Shown: positions 1 through 9,760 of the stretch, in pieces | Layout of the letters: every line of letters begins with the position of its first letter | Position numbering within the stretch: the first letter of the stretch is position 1 | Source of the DNA: Trichlorobacter sp. | GTDB taxonomy: Bacteria > Desulfobacterota > Desulfuromonadia > Geobacterales > Pseudopelobacteraceae | Assembly (NCBI RefSeq): GCF_030247655.1 | Contig: NZ_JAOTRZ010000008.1 | Coordinates: forward strand, 1-38,208 | Direction: 5' to 3' | DNA: 38,208 bases | Program-made: the position numbers and the translations under genes | The notes under the pieces: model-generated | Told to the model about the DNA's origin: nothing | The model's input: only the letters and a program-made list of their open reading frames with translations | Databases searched by the model: none

Positions 1-384
1 CCCCCGCCATTTGGTGCGATGGTAGCCGGAGACCGCGTCAAGGCGTGTTCCCAAGGCAGACATCTGCAGATAACGTAGCACTCCTGCATGCTGCGCTGCC
101 TGCACCATGCAGGCGGTGGCCTCCACATGCAGACGCTCAAAGGTAATCCCTTTGGCAGGAAACTCACGGATGATCCCCACCAGATTAATGGCCGCATCGC
201 AGCCTTTCATGGCCTGCTGATAGCTTGACGGATCAGTGACATCTCCCTGGCAGAGCGTTATCCCCGGCTGTACCGAACCTGACCCGGCATGAGAGAGCAA
301 AATCAGCTCATACCCACGTTTCAGTAGTTCTGTGGTTAAATGACCACCGACAAAACCGGTGCCGCCAGCAATGAAGATCTTCAT
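1..384 (-). CDS. NAD(P)-binding epimerase-like protein, NDUFA9-like family (3' part cut by window edge)
   Basis: This is the N-terminal 128 codons of a short-chain dehydrogenase/epimerase-type protein; the rest lies left of base 1. The start ATG (384-382) is preceded by a strong ggaggt ribosome site. The translation begins MKIFIAGGTGFVGGHL, which is the GGxGFVG dinucleotide-binding loop of a Rossmann fold. Further on come an acidic GDVTDP strand end, an NLVGIIREFP segment, and SALGTR followed by YHRTKW, which resembles the YxxxK catalytic pair of extended SDRs. The NLVGIIRE and FERLHVE segments are typical of the bacterial family annotated as NDUFA9-like. Such proteins bind NAD(P)H, but their substrate is usually unknown. 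It lies 17 bases after yqaA on the same strand, so the two are probably cotranscribed. Confidence 0.8.
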   Translation of the reverse strand, partial: MKIFIAGGTGFVGGHLTTELLKRGYELILLSHAGSGSVQPGITLCQGDVTDPSSYQQAMKGCDAAINLVGIIREFPAKGITFERLHVEATACMVQAAQHAGVLRYLQMSALGTRLDAVSGYHRTKWRG

Positions 385-401
385 TGGGTTACCTCCATGG
401 A

Positions 402-896
402 TTATACCGCTCCTGCAGCCACGCGCAGGGTCAGCCAGGCCACTGCTACATATCGCGCCAGCTTGCCCACCCCTGCCAGCAACAGGAAGATTGGAAAGCG
501 AATCTTGAGCAGTCCGCCTACCAGACAGAGCGGATCGCCCACCACCGGCAGCCAGGACAGCAGTAATGAGAAACTACCGTAACGCTGATACCATGACTCG
601 GCCCGTTGCCGCTGCTGGTCACTGATCCTGAATAACCGGGCCAGCAGCCAGTCACCGCCATAGCGACCAATCAGCCAGGTGGTGCAGGCCCCCAGTGTGT
701 TACCTGCTGTGGCGGTCAGTACGCTGGTGGCAGGGTCATAGCCCTTGACCAGCATCAGTACCAGCAGCCATTCTGAACCAAGTGGCACCAGGGTCGAGGC
801 CAGAAAACTGAGCGCAAACAGGGCAGGATAGCCGGGCTGCTGCAGAAACGGAAACTGCGTGACCAGATATGTCAGAAAGCCGTTGTCAGGGAGCAC
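402..896 (-). CDS. yqaA: YqaA family inner membrane protein (VTT/DedA-related)
   Basis: A 164-residue polytopic membrane protein. It resembles E. coli YqaA along its length: an N-terminal FLASTLVPLGSEWLLV segment (E. coli-type motif xLxPxxSE), then TATAGNTLGACTTWLIGR, then RYGSFSLLLSWLPVVGDPLC, and GKLARYVAVA near the end. Four hydrophobic stretches suggest several membrane spans. YqaA belongs to the VTT/SNARE-associated superfamily, whose DedA members are linked to lipid flipping; the exact role of YqaA is not known. I chose the GTG at 896 because the family alignment begins there. An aaagg lies upstream, and an ATG 5 bases before it is out of frame. It is divergent from the WYL regulator at 966. 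Confidence 0.87.
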   Translation of the reverse strand: MLPDNGFLTYLVTQFPFLQQPGYPALFALSFLASTLVPLGSEWLLVLMLVKGYDPATSVLTATAGNTLGACTTWLIGRYGGDWLLARLFRISDQQRQRAESWYQRYGSFSLLLSWLPVVGDPLCLVGGLLKIRFPIFLLLAGVGKLARYVAVAWLTLRVAAGAV

Positions 897-925
897 AACA
901 TCACGTACCTTTGTTTAGATGCTTC

Positions 926-953
926 AGTATACCTGAGTTTTTTAGTAAAACAA
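926..953 (-). promoter_or_regulatory. Probable sigma-70 promoter of yqaA
   Basis: On the minus strand, TTGTTT (bases 953-948) is followed after 16 bases by TATACT (931-926). Expected transcription start is near 919, about 23 bases before the GTG of yqaA. It lies in the 69-base divergent gap shared with the WYL regulator, so that regulator could act here. Based on consensus match only. Confidence 0.5.
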
Positions 954-965
954 CCGGGGGAAACG

Positions 966-1964
966 ATGAAAACCAGAGGCAAGCCAACCGGCCATTACAC
1001 CCAGGCAGCACGTTTGCACAATGTCATCCGTCTGATTGAGACCCGTAATGGTATCACGCTGGATGATCTGGTGGAGGAAACCGGTGTTGATCGCCGCACC
1101 GTGCATCGGGATCTGGTGGCGATTCAGCAGGCCGGTTACCCACTGATCGCCAAGAGGCAGGATGGGCATAAGGTGTACCGCTTCCTGACCAATACCCGTC
1201 AGGTGGCTCCGATCACCTTTACTTTGGATGAGCTGGTGTCGCTGCACCTGTTAAAGGCCTGTGCCGGACTGTTGCCGCCCGAGCCGTTTGGGGCCGAGAT
1301 TGATGCCATCTTTGCCAAGATCCATGCCTCATTACCACCCCGCTCTGTGGCCCATCTGGAGCGGATTGCCCGGGTGTCACTACCCCGCTTTCAGGGGGGC
1401 AAAACCTATGCCGGGTCTGCCGAGCTGTTGTCTGAGCTGCGTCGGGCGTTGCTGTACCAGTATCGGGTTAAACTGTCCTATAGCCGCAGTGGCAAAGAGG
1501 CTGCGTTGTATGAGATCGATCCCTATACATTGGTGCTGGCCAAAGGGGGGCTCTACCTGCTTGCCCATGCCCATAATCGTAGGGCTGTACGACTGTTTGC
1601 GGTGGAGCGGATTGTCGGCTTGACCGTCACTCGCCAGCGTTTTGAAATGCCGGATGAGTTCAGCCCTGAACATCACTTCAGTGACGCCTTTGGCCTGGTG
1701 TCTGATCAGCCGATGCAGCTCAAGATCCGTTTTGACGCTGAGGTGGCCCATATGGTGCGGGACCGGGTTTGGCGGCCAGACCAGACCATGCTGACCGAGC
1801 CGGATGGCTCGGTGCTGCTTTTCTTTGAGGCAGCCGGTTCGCTGGAAATATTGGCCTGGATACTTTCCTACGGCCGACATGCAGAACTGTTGGAACCTCC
1901 TGAACTACGCAAGGAGTTGAAGCGTCAGATCAAGGGGCTGCGTGAAATCTATCGTAAGAAATGA
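966..1964 (+). CDS. HTH and WYL domain transcriptional regulator
   Basis: A 332-residue DNA-binding regulator. An N-terminal winged helix-turn-helix of HTH_11/DeoR type occupies about residues 15-75 (LDDLVEETGVDRRTVHRDL is the recognition region). A WYL domain follows at about residues 150-230, with DPYTLVLAKGGLYLLAHAH and an RLFAVERI strand, then a WCX-like C-terminal dimerisation part. WYL proteins sense a ligand, often nucleic acid or a nucleotide, and in many bacteria regulate DNA-damage or defence genes. Nothing here identifies the ligand or target. The start ATG has a modest gggggaa site 5 bases upstream. It is divergent from yqaA and stands alone; the next gene appears to have its own promoter. 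Confidence 0.87.
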   Translation: MKTRGKPTGHYTQAARLHNVIRLIETRNGITLDDLVEETGVDRRTVHRDLVAIQQAGYPLIAKRQDGHKVYRFLTNTRQVAPITFTLDELVSLHLLKACAGLLPPEPFGAEIDAIFAKIHASLPPRSVAHLERIARVSLPRFQGGKTYAGSAELLSELRRALLYQYRVKLSYSRSGKEAALYEIDPYTLVLAKGGLYLLAHAHNRRAVRLFAVERIVGLTVTRQRFEMPDEFSPEHHFSDAFGLVSDQPMQLKIRFDAEVAHMVRDRVWRPDQTMLTEPDGSVLLFFEAAGSLEILAWILSYGRHAELLEPPELRKELKRQIKGLREIYRKK

Positions 1965-1984
1965 GGCAAACTGAACTTTGATTC

Positions 1985-2013
1985 TTGACCCTGATTCCGT
2001 GTCCCTGCATAAT
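1985..2013 (+). promoter_or_regulatory. Probable sigma-70 promoter giving a near-leaderless methyltransferase mRNA
   Basis: TTGACC (1985-1990), a 17-base spacer and CATAAT (2008-2013) form a good sigma-70 match. The predicted start of transcription is near 2020, and the next gene's ATG is at 2022. No Shine-Dalgarno sequence is visible, so the transcript may be leaderless or nearly so. Confidence 0.55.
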
Positions 2014-2021
2014 TCACAACC

Positions 2022-3158
2022 ATGACTACTATGACCTTAGACACCATTATTGCTGACCGTATCCGCGCCACTGGCCGGATGACCTTTGCCGACTACATGA
2101 CTGCCTGCCTCTATGAACCGGGCCTGGGCTATTACACCTCACCGGGCCGCAAGGTTGGAACTGAAGGGGATTTCTACACCAGCATTACGGTGCATGCCAC
2201 CTTTGGGCGGGTGATTGCCCGTGAGATCGCTGCCATGTGGCGATCCATGTGCTGCCCGACTGACTTTACCCTGGTGGAAGTGGGGGCTGGTCATGGCCGT
2301 CTTGCCTGCGACATCATGGATTTCCTGGCAGAGCAGCAGCCGGACTGCTATGCCGCTACAAAGCTGGTGCTGGTTGAGCAGGAGCCGTCCCTGGCCGAGG
2401 CTCAGGCGGCCCTGCTGGCCAAGCATGGTGATAAGCTGTCCTGGCTCTCCCCAACAGAGTTGCCGAACTTTCGTTTCAGTGGTGTGCTCTACTCCAATGA
2501 ACTGCTGGATGCCATGCCGGTGCATCGGGTGTTGATGGCCGAACAGGGTTTGAAGGAAATTTACGTTACGCTGGATGGCGACCAACTGCAGGATCTGGCT
2601 GATGTGCCGTCTACCCCGGCGCTCGAGGCATATCTTGAACGCTTTGGGATTCCGTTGCACCCCGGGCAGGAGGCTGAGGTCTCTCTGGCTGGTCTGTCCT
2701 GGTTTGAAAACGTAGCTGAATGTCTCCAAAATGGTTTTATCCTGACCATTGACTATGGCTGGGCCAAGGCCGAACTTTACTCGCCCCAACGTAATCTGGG
2801 CACCCTACTCTGCTATTACAAACATACCGTGGAAGATAATCCGTACCAGCGGCTGGGCCAGCAGGATATCACCACCCATATCAATTTCAGCGCCTTGATT
2901 GAGCGTGGTGAAGAATTGGGCCTTAAACCGCTCTGGTTTGGCGAGCAGTCCCGCTTTTTGCTGGCTGCCGGGGTGATTGAGGAGCTGGAGGCGATTGAGG
3001 CATCAGACCTGCCGGAAAAAGACAAGTTGAAGCTGCGGTTGACCATCAAGCGTCTGATCATGCCGGAAGGGGGGATGGGTGATACCTTCCGGGTGCTGGT
3101 GCAGTCCAAAGGGGTGGCAGAGCCCAAACTGGGCTGTCTGCGTGGTATCAGCCTGTGA
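2022..3158 (+). CDS. SAM-dependent methyltransferase of the MidA/NDUFAF7 family (DUF185)
   Basis: A 378-residue class I methyltransferase. The N-terminus carries the family signature FADYMTACLYEPGLGYY and a GDFYTSITVHATFGRVIA block. The SAM-binding motif I is LVEVGAGHGRLACDIM at about residues 84-99. SNELLDAMPVHRV is another DUF185 hallmark, and ILTIDYGWAKAELYSPQR lies near residue 240. The mitochondrial homologue NDUFAF7/MidA methylates an arginine of a complex I subunit during assembly; bacterial targets are mostly unknown. I kept the first ATG (2022); ATG 2031 is also possible and neither has a ribosome site. The stop overlaps the start of the HAD gene by 4 bases (GTGA), so translation is coupled. 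Confidence 0.9.
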   Translation: MTTMTLDTIIADRIRATGRMTFADYMTACLYEPGLGYYTSPGRKVGTEGDFYTSITVHATFGRVIAREIAAMWRSMCCPTDFTLVEVGAGHGRLACDIMDFLAEQQPDCYAATKLVLVEQEPSLAEAQAALLAKHGDKLSWLSPTELPNFRFSGVLYSNELLDAMPVHRVLMAEQGLKEIYVTLDGDQLQDLADVPSTPALEAYLERFGIPLHPGQEAEVSLAGLSWFENVAECLQNGFILTIDYGWAKAELYSPQRNLGTLLCYYKHTVEDNPYQRLGQQDITTHINFSALIERGEELGLKPLWFGEQSRFLLAAGVIEELEAIEASDLPEKDKLKLRLTIKRLIMPEGGMGDTFRVLVQSKGVAEPKLGCLRGISL

Positions 3159-3796
3159 ACCGGGATCTGATCAAGGCGATTGTGTTTGATCTGGACGGTA
3201 CGCTCTATGTTTCAGAAACATTTGAACAGATAATCTGGGAATCTGCTTCACGCTATGTTGGTGAGTTGTTGGGGGTGCCGCCAGCAGAGGGGGGCGCGCG
3301 TCTGAAGGAGTTGCGTCAACGCCTGACCGATGAGCGGGGCACCGTACAAACCATTGCCGTGGCGATAGAGACCTTAGGCGGTACGGTGCCGGAGCTGCAC
3401 CGCCGCTTTGCAGAAGAGCTGGACCCCCATGACTACATTCAGCCTGATCCTCGCGTCCTGCCGTTGATTTCGGCGCTGGGACAACGGTATGTCTGCTGGC
3501 TACTGACCAATAACAATCAAACGTTGACCAGCAAAATTCTCAGCTGCCTGGATCTTGAACAGGGCTTCCAGCGAGTAATCACCATCAATGACACCTGGCG
3601 GCCAAAGCCTGACCAGGTGGTTTTGGATCAAATTCTGACAGAGTTGTCGTTTCCTCCTGAAGCGGTGCTGTTTGTTGGTGACCGTTATGACATTGATCTT
3701 CGCTTGCCTGAGCAGCTCGGCTGTCCGGTGCTTTTGACCAAAACCATTGATGAACTTATGCAACTGGAAGTCTTACTGCCCACACATCTCATTTAA
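3155..3796 (+). CDS. HAD-superfamily hydrolase (phosphatase-like)
   Basis: A 213-residue haloacid dehalogenase-fold protein. Motif I is FDLDGTLY at about residues 10-17, with the nucleophile and general acid aspartates both present. Motif II is LLTNNNQ near residue 117, motif III is the lysine in WRPKPDQ, and motif IV is FVGDRYDIDL near residue 176. All catalytic positions are intact. Length and the helical cap between motifs I and II fit the subfamily IA phosphatases such as phosphoglycolate phosphatase-like enzymes. The substrate cannot be read from the sequence. The start is GTG 3155, overlapping the methyltransferase stop as GTGA, which implies coupled translation. The gene ends 112 bases before the chemoreceptor. 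Confidence 0.87.
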   Translation: MNRDLIKAIVFDLDGTLYVSETFEQIIWESASRYVGELLGVPPAEGGARLKELRQRLTDERGTVQTIAVAIETLGGTVPELHRRFAEELDPHDYIQPDPRVLPLISALGQRYVCWLLTNNNQTLTSKILSCLDLEQGFQRVITINDTWRPKPDQVVLDQILTELSFPPEAVLFVGDRYDIDLRLPEQLGCPVLLTKTIDELMQLEVLLPTHLI

Positions 3797-3831
3797 AACA
3801 ACGTTATTGTCTGCTTGCTTTTTCTCAAACA

Positions 3832-3862
3832 GCGGTTTATGGTAGTCGGCATACCATACCGC
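3832..3862 (+). other. Hairpin in the leader of the chemoreceptor gene
   Basis: gcggt-tt-atggta pairs with taccat-accgc around a 7-base loop, giving an 11-pair stem with a 2-base bulge. It sits in the 112-base gap between the HAD gene and the chemoreceptor. It has no T-tract directly after it, so it is not a classic terminator. It may be an operator or an RNA structure. Confidence 0.4.
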
Positions 3863-3908
3863 AACCGGTCAACACTGCGTACTTCCTATATCCGTGGAGG
3901 TGTTACCA

Positions 3909-6005
3909 ATGTTTAAAGCCCGCCTTACAGCCAAGGTACTGATTGCCATCGCCGTGACTCTGTCCATCGGCTTTGCCTGCCTTGGCGTCTTAAGTCTTTA
4001 CCTCTCCTATACCTCCATGCTTGATCTGCAGCGCCATAGCGCCCGTCAGGCCGCTGCCAACGTGATGCGCGACCTGATTGAACTGAAGATGAAAGGTGAT
4101 TTTTCAGTTTTTAACAAGTATGTGGATGAGACGGTCAAGGACGGCGGTGCTCTCAAAATTCAGTTGTTCCATGCCGATGGCAAGCAGTATAGCGGGAGTG
4201 AGACCAGTGAGTTGGTCAAACAGGCGGTAGAGGCAGGTGCGCAGAAAGAACAGAATATCAGTATTGACGGGAAGTCAGCCCTGGTTCTGGCTACCCCCCT
4301 TGCCAATGAAGCCCGTTGTAATGCCTGCCATGCTGCCGGCCCCAAATTTCTGGGGGGACTGCAGCTGGTCACCTCGCTGGAAGAGGGGGTTGCCAAGGCA
4401 AAAAAACTGGCCCTGATTCTGACCGGTGTGGGGGTCTTTTTCTTTTTCCTGATTATCGGTGTGCTTTATCTGTTGATTTCTCGGCTGGTGGTGCGACCGA
4501 TTCGTGAACTGTCCGCCCAGGTGGAAGATATTGCCAAGGGCGAAGGTGATTTGACCAAGGTGCTGCCGATCCGTTCCGATGATGAGATCGGCCATCTTGC
4601 TGGTGAAGTCAACCACCTGACCCAGACGGTACGTGAAATCATCTCTTCACTTTATCAACAGGCCTGTCAGCTGGGCGGGCATACCTGTGAACTCTCCAAT
4701 GCCACCGAGCGGATTGCCAAAGAAGTGCAGGATCAGATGGAGCATGCCGATACGGTGGCCACTGCTGCAGAGGAAATGAGCAGCACCATCCAGAACGTGT
4801 CTGAAAACACCCATCAGGCTGTTGAGCTTTCAGCAACGGTGGACAGTGCCGCAAGCGCCGGTCTGGCAGTGGTGCAGGAAACCTGGCTCTGCATGAGCAG
4901 TGTATCAGAGAGTGTTGAATCAACCCTGGCTGGTATTGCCGAACTGGAGCGATCTTCTGCCAGTATTGGTGACATGCTTTCCCTGATTGAGGATATTGCT
5001 GACCAGACCAACCTGCTGGCCTTGAATGCAGCCATTGAAGCGGCCCGTGCCGGTGAGGCGGGACGGGGCTTTGCCGTGGTTGCCGATGAGGTTCGTTCGC
5101 TGGCAGAGAAGACTACTAAATCCACCAAGGATATTGAGCGGGTAGTAGCCAAGATCCAGCAGGAAAGCGGGCGTGCGGCAGCCAGTATCCGCAAGGAAAG
5201 CGCGTTGGTACAAACCGGGCTGCAGCAGGCTGAAGAGGCCCGCCGCCAGTTGGAAGAGATTAAGAATTGTGCCTCAAGCTCACGTATGATGAGTGAGCTG
5301 ATAGCGGTTGCAGCAGCAGAACAAACGACGGTAACAGCAGAGATATCTTCTAAAATTCATCATGTGTCTGATGCAGCTCACGGTACCAACCAGATGATGA
5401 AGGCCAATATGGAGACCTTTGTCCGTTTTGCCGATACGGTTGAAAATATCTATGGCACGGTGGGGCGCTTCTCGGTGGGTAACTACCATGACCAGGTCAA
5501 GGCCTATGCCGCAGAGCTGTCCAGTGGTGTGCAATCAGCCATTGCTGAGGCGATTAAAAACGGCACGTTGTCCGAGGCTGACCTGTTTGACCGCAACTAT
5601 CAGCCCTATTCTAAAAAGACCGTTCCTCCCAAATTTACCACCCGTTTTGACGGATTCTTTGACCGGGTTATCTCGCCAATGCAGGAATCCATTGTTAATC
5701 GTGACAGTCAGATCGCCTATGCTATCTGTTTTGACAACAACGCCTATGTCCCCTGTCACAACCTGCGCTTCAGCAAGCCGTTGACCGGCGACAACACGGT
5801 AGACATGGCTAATAACCGTACCAAGCGGATCTTTGGTGACAACACCGGTATGCGGTGCGCCAAGAATACCGATGGGGTCCTGCTGCAGACCTATCGCCGT
5901 GATACCGGCGAAATTCTGAATGACCTTTCAGTGCCGATCTTTATCAATGGCAAGCATTGGGGTGGCATCCGTTTTGGCTACAAGGCCCCGTGCAGTTTGA
6001 AGTAA
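3909..6005 (+). CDS. Methyl-accepting chemotaxis protein with c-haem periplasmic sensor and extra C-terminal sensor domain
   Basis: A 698-residue chemoreceptor. A transmembrane helix lies at about residues 9-36. The periplasmic sensor (to about 165) contains C137-N-A-C140-H141, a CxxCH site for covalent haem c, as in known Geobacter haem-PAS chemoreceptors. A second membrane helix ([14 protein letters not shown]) is followed by HAMP ([15 protein letters not shown]), the coiled-coil signalling region, and the hairpin tip [20 protein letters not shown]. After the signalling domain a further globular domain of about 170 residues contains VPCHN (C616-H617-N618) and ends [10 protein letters not shown], suggesting a cytoplasmic PAS/Cache-like sensor. 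I prefer ATG 3909 over GTG 3894 because ggagg sits 8-9 bases before it. It likely senses redox or oxygen, and hemerythrin follows after 20 bases. Confidence 0.92.
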   Translation: MFKARLTAKVLIAIAVTLSIGFACLGVLSLYLSYTSMLDLQRHSARQAAANVMRDLIELKMKGDFSVFNKYVDETVKDGGALKIQLFHADGKQYSGSETSELVKQAVEAGAQKEQNISIDGKSALVLATPLANEARCNACHAAGPKFLGGLQLVTSLEEGVAKAKKLALILTGVGVFFFFLIIGVLYLLISRLVVRPIRELSAQVEDIAKGEGDLTKVLPIRSDDEIGHLAGEVNHLTQTVREIISSLYQQACQLGGHTCELSNATERIAKEVQDQMEHADTVATAAEEMSSTIQNVSENTHQAVELSATVDSAASAGLAVVQETWLCMSSVSESVESTLAGIAELERSSASIGDMLSLIEDIADQTNLLALNAAIEAARAGEAGRGFAVVADEVRSLAEKTTKSTKDIERVVAKIQQESGRAAASIRKESALVQTGLQQAEEARRQLEEIKNCASSSRMMSELIAVAAAEQTTVTAEISSKIHHVSDAAHGTNQMMKANMETFVRFADTVENIYGTVGRFSVGNYHDQVKAYAAELSSGVQSAIAEAIKNGTLSEADLFDRNYQPYSKKTVPPKFTTRFDGFFDRVISPMQESIVNRDSQIAYAICFDNNAYVPCHNLRFSKPLTGDNTVDMANNRTKRIFGDNTGMRCAKNTDGVLLQTYRRDTGEILNDLSVPIFINGKHWGGIRFGYKAPCSLK

Positions 6006-6025
6006 CGGAACATTAAGGAGGTTTT

Positions 6026-6433
6026 ATGCCATTGATGATCTGGGGGCCGATGTTTGAAGTAGGAGTAGATCAGATAGATACCCAGCACCATAGGTTGTTC
6101 AATCTGGCTAATGAACTGGCCGATGCAGTCAGAGAAAATAAGGGGATGCTTCCGCTGGGTAACATTCTGAATGAACTTACCACCTATACCCAGACCCATT
6201 TTGCATTAGAAGAAAAGCTGATGAGCCTGCATGGCTACCCGGCCACTGTAGAACATAAGATCTGCCATCAGGAGTTGGTTAAAAAAGTCGACGATTTTAA
6301 ACGCGCCTTTCTTGCTGGTGACCCCACTATTGTGGATAGTGCAGTGCGGTTTTTTACTGAATGGCTGTCCAAACATATCATGGAGGTTGACAAGGCGTTT
6401 GCCCGTGACCTGATCAAAAAAGGGCTAACATAG
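6026..6433 (+). CDS. Bacteriohemerythrin
   Basis: A 135-residue four-helix protein that binds O2 at a non-haem di-iron site. The ligand set is complete: H21/H22 in DTQHHRLF, H58 and E62 in THFALEE, H77 and H81 in HKICHQE, and H117 and D122 in KHIMEVDKAF. This matches the canonical H-HxxxE-HxxxH-HxxxxD pattern. The length is typical for single-domain bacterial forms. A strong aaggagg lies 5 bases before the ATG. The gene starts 20 bases after the haem chemoreceptor, so they are probably one operon; together they suggest oxygen sensing or oxygen buffering at the receptor. No signal peptide is seen, so it is cytoplasmic. Confidence 0.94.
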   Translation: MPLMIWGPMFEVGVDQIDTQHHRLFNLANELADAVRENKGMLPLGNILNELTTYTQTHFALEEKLMSLHGYPATVEHKICHQELVKKVDDFKRAFLAGDPTIVDSAVRFFTEWLSKHIMEVDKAFARDLIKKGLT

Positions 6434-6450
6434 CCTTTGCCTTCCTGCTT

Positions 6451-6471
6451 GGGGGCGAAGCCTGAGCCCCC
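6451..6471 (+). terminator. GC-rich hairpin after hemerythrin, possible terminator
   Basis: gggggc and gccccc pair around a 9-base loop (gaagcctga), 18 bases after the hemerythrin stop. There is no run of T afterwards, so intrinsic termination is uncertain. Confidence 0.35.
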
Positions 6472-6550
6472 TCCGCAACCCTGATGAATATACTTTAATT
6501 ACTGCTTGAATTTCTTGCATTTTCGTTTGGTTGGGCTAAACTCGCTCAAT

Positions 6551-9500
6551 ATGCCTAATCATCCCTTCACTATCACTACTCGTAAAGCCATCCTCTGGGC
6601 ATTGGCAGCAGGCTGTTGCGGCTTTCTGCTAAACCGTTTTCTGCAAGTTGAACTGTACTATCGCCTGGCATTACTGCTGGGCTCTGTCCTGCCGCTGGTG
6701 GCCCTGAATCTGCTGGGTTGGCGTTTTGGGGTTCTGGCTGGCGTACTGGCCGCTTCCAGCACCCTGCTACTTTGGCAACAACCGTTTCCATTCCTGATCC
6801 TTTTGCTGGAGATGCTGGGTGTAGCCCTGCTGACCAAGCGCGGAATGCGGCTAACCCAGGCAGTTATGCTCTATTGGTTGGCAATCGGGATACCACTGGT
6901 GCTGCTCTGCTTTCATTTTTTGTTGGGTACCAGCCTCCAATCAGCCCTGGTTTTTGCACTTAAATTCGGCTTGAACGGCGCCTTTAATGCCCAGATTGCC
7001 GCGTTGATCATTGTGGCAATCAGATTTCAACGTTTTAGGGAGACCAGAGCAGCGGAGCACCGCATCTCCTTTGCAGAGGCCTTGACGCTGCTGGTAACTG
7101 CTGCAGTTTATATCCCCCCCATGCTGATGTTGATGATCGGTCTGCGCGGGGCTGAAAAGCAACATCAAGCCGCATTGTACAGAGCGTCGTCACAGGTAAC
7201 CGAGGCAACTCAGACCCTTCTGGGAGACTGGCTTAAACAGCGTCTTGATTCGGTAAGAGCGGTAGCACAGGCGGTGTCCCTGCCACTTACCGCCTCAGCA
7301 GACACCAGGCGTGTGATGGCAATCATCAAACAAGGTGATCCTGAACTACTGCGCATCGGCCTGTTTGATAGTCAGGGACATGAAATTACGCATCTGACCG
7401 ATAGTGGTGAGGTGGTTGGCCAGCGCCTTCTCCTTGATCGTCCCCATGTCACAGAGCCGCTCAAAAATGGCATGCCCTATCTGGGGTCGGCTACGCAGCT
7501 GGCCGGCAATCATACGACGGGAAAGATATTAGCGGCACTTGGTCAGCCTATTATTCGTGAGGGTCGCCTGGAGGGTGTTGTTACCGCAGTCATACCGCTT
7601 AATCGCTTGCAGGAACGCTGCGATTTTGTCGCTTCCCGCCGTCGCGTAACGTTACGTCTGCTTGATAGCGCTGACAAGCCGCTGGCCATCTCCACCGGCA
7701 GTACCGGTCCGGCACCGCCAAAAGGCATACGTGTCATACACCCCCCGAAACAGCCAGGGGTGCCCTGGCTAGAGGTAATGTCCAAAGCTCAGCTGGTAAA
7801 CCGGGTGCCCCTTACAACCACTCAGCAGTGGGATCTGGTGGTAGAAGTACCCTACCGTCCCGGTTTAGAAGAGATCAATCAACGCGCCATTAAAGAGATG
7901 AGCATGATTATGGGGTTGATGCTACTGGTCTGTATGGCTTCGCGAATAGCCACTAAAGGATTGTCACTTTCCACCTTAAAACTGCGCCAGGTCACTGAGC
8001 AGCTGCCCTGGCAGATCAGTCGGGGAACTATACCGGCCTGGCCTAAGCCAACGTTTCTGCGTGAGGTTGATGCCTTGAGCAACAATGTTAAAGAGATGGC
8101 CGAGAGCCTGAGCCAAACCTTTAACGAACTGAAGACAGTGAATGACCAGCTTGAATACCGGATTGAAGAGCGTACCCGCGAGCTGGAAGAGGCAAAGCAG
8201 GCGGCTGAAACAGCAAATCAGGCAAAGAGCCGATTTCTGGCGGTTATGAGTCACGAAATACGCACCCCGATGAACGGCATTATGGGAATCAATGCGCTGC
8301 TAAAACAGTCAGAACTCAGCACTGAGCAGCGGGAGCTGCTGGAGCATGCCTCAGACTCTGCCGATGCCCTTCTGCTGATTATTAATGATATTCTTGATTT
8401 TTCCAAGATAGAGGCCAAGAGGTTGGAGTTGTGCCTTGCGCCATTTAACCTTGGCAGGCTGGTGGAATCGTTATGTACAATGTACCAGGCCGTTGCGAAC
8501 AAAAAAGGGTTGAGACTGATCTGCAGCTATAGTAACGAGCTGCCGGAGAGGGTACTTGGCGATCAGGATCGCTTGCGCCAGGTCTTGACCAACCTGCTTA
8601 ATAACGCTATCAAATTCACACACCAGGGTGAAGTGACACTGACCGTAGCACGGCTTTGTCCTGATGATGAAGATGGCAGGTTCCAGATAGCTTTTCAGAT
8701 ACAGGACAGTGGTATCGGTATAGCCCTGGAAAAGCAGGAGCGGATCTTTGATATGTTCAGTCAGGCTGACAGTTCTACCACCCGGGAGTTTGGCGGCACC
8801 GGCCTGGGGCTGGCAATTTGCAAAAGTCTGAGCAGCCTGATGGGGGGAACCATTCAGGTCGTATCAACGCTTGGTATCGGCTCAACATTCCTGCTTATGT
8901 TGCCGTTCTCCCCGGTTGTCTGCCAAAGAGAGCCGGATAGTAAAGAACTCCCGATCAATGAGCCGCTTCCACGTATGAAGATTCTACTGGCAGAAGATCA
9001 GGCTATCAATCGTCTGGTATTGTGTCGGCTGTTGACAGGGGCGGGCCATCAGGTGGTGGCGGTTGAAAATGGACGCAGACTGCTTGAGGAACTGAGCAAA
9101 GAAAGCTATGATCTGGTTGTTACGGATATTTCCATGCCTGAAATGGACGGCTTCCAGGTGATCAAGGCTATCAGGGAGCATCATCTGCCAGGCATTGATC
9201 CGGCTATCCCGGTTCTGGCTATGACGGCTCATGCCCTTGATGAAGACCGCGAACGGTGCCTGCAAAGTGGCATGAATGGCTATCTGTCCAAGCCGGTGGA
9301 TGTTGAGAAACTGATGACTGCACTGCGACAAGTCCGACCAGGACAATACGGGAAGGGGACCGAAATGGTCATGAATAAAGCTGAATTTGAGACCACGCAA
9401 CAGAGTACGCTAGCGGACGATCCGCTTGACCGCGAATATCATCGCAAGAATTATCTGGCCCTTGGCTGCGGCGATGTGTTGCTGGATGTCTACCGTATTT

Positions 9501-9760
9501 ATCTGGAGAGCGCCCCGTTGAAGGTTGAGCAACTCCGTGCCCACCTGAAAACAGGAGATCTGGAGCAGATTATCAGTCTGTCCCACGGACTCAAAGGTGA
9601 ATCGGGATCGGTTGGAGGGCGGTTCATTATGGTGACGGCAGCTGCCATGGAAAAGGCTGGCCGTGAAGGCAATCTTGAAGAGGCAAATAGGCTGATGTCA
9701 GAGTTGGAGCATCAGTTAGAACGAGTTGTGGCTGCAATTCAGCAGGAGCTTAAGGCGTGA
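6551..9760 (+). CDS. Hybrid sensor histidine kinase with membrane sensor, receiver and Hpt domains
   Basis: A 1069-residue phosphorelay protein. About six hydrophobic helices (residues 8-205) form a MASE-like membrane module. An extracytoplasmic Cache-like sensor follows (about 215-440; [20 protein letters not shown]), then another membrane helix ([12 protein letters not shown]) and a HAMP/coil. HisKA has H568 in [12 protein letters not shown]. The ATPase has NLLNNAIKF and [10 protein letters not shown]. The receiver has D859 in [15 protein letters not shown]-terminal Hpt domain has H1012 in LSHGLKGES. All phosphotransfer residues are present, so phosphate can pass His-Asp-His to an unseen response regulator. 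I chose ATG 6551; a TTG at 6506 would add 15 residues, and neither has a clear ribosome site. The stop overlaps glgA by 4 bases. Confidence 0.92.
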   Translation: MPNHPFTITTRKAILWALAAGCCGFLLNRFLQVELYYRLALLLGSVLPLVALNLLGWRFGVLAGVLAASSTLLLWQQPFPFLILLLEMLGVALLTKRGMRLTQAVMLYWLAIGIPLVLLCFHFLLGTSLQSALVFALKFGLNGAFNAQIAALIIVAIRFQRFRETRAAEHRISFAEALTLLVTAAVYIPPMLMLMIGLRGAEKQHQAALYRASSQVTEATQTLLGDWLKQRLDSVRAVAQAVSLPLTASADTRRVMAIIKQGDPELLRIGLFDSQGHEITHLTDSGEVVGQRLLLDRPHVTEPLKNGMPYLGSATQLAGNHTTGKILAALGQPIIREGRLEGVVTAVIPLNRLQERCDFVASRRRVTLRLLDSADKPLAISTGSTGPAPPKGIRVIHPPKQPGVPWLEVMSKAQLVNRVPLTTTQQWDLVVEVPYRPGLEEINQRAIKEMSMIMGLMLLVCMASRIATKGLSLSTLKLRQVTEQLPWQISRGTIPAWPKPTFLREVDALSNNVKEMAESLSQTFNELKTVNDQLEYRIEERTRELEEAKQAAETANQAKSRFLAVMSHEIRTPMNGIMGINALLKQSELSTEQRELLEHASDSADALLLIINDILDFSKIEAKRLELCLAPFNLGRLVESLCTMYQAVANKKGLRLICSYSNELPERVLGDQDRLRQVLTNLLNNAIKFTHQGEVTLTVARLCPDDEDGRFQIAFQIQDSGIGIALEKQERIFDMFSQADSSTTREFGGTGLGLAICKSLSSLMGGTIQVVSTLGIGSTFLLMLPFSPVVCQREPDSKELPINEPLPRMKILLAEDQAINRLVLCRLLTGAGHQVVAVENGRRLLEELSKESYDLVVTDISMPEMDGFQVIKAIREHHLPGIDPAIPVLAMTAHALDEDRERCLQSGMNGYLSKPVDVEKLMTALRQVRPGQYGKGTEMVMNKAEFETTQQSTLADDPLDREYHRKNYLALGCGDVLLDVYRIYLESAPLKVEQLRAHLKTGDLEQIISLSHGLKGESGSVGGRFIMVTAAAMEKAGREGNLEEANRLMSELEHQLERVVAAIQQELKA

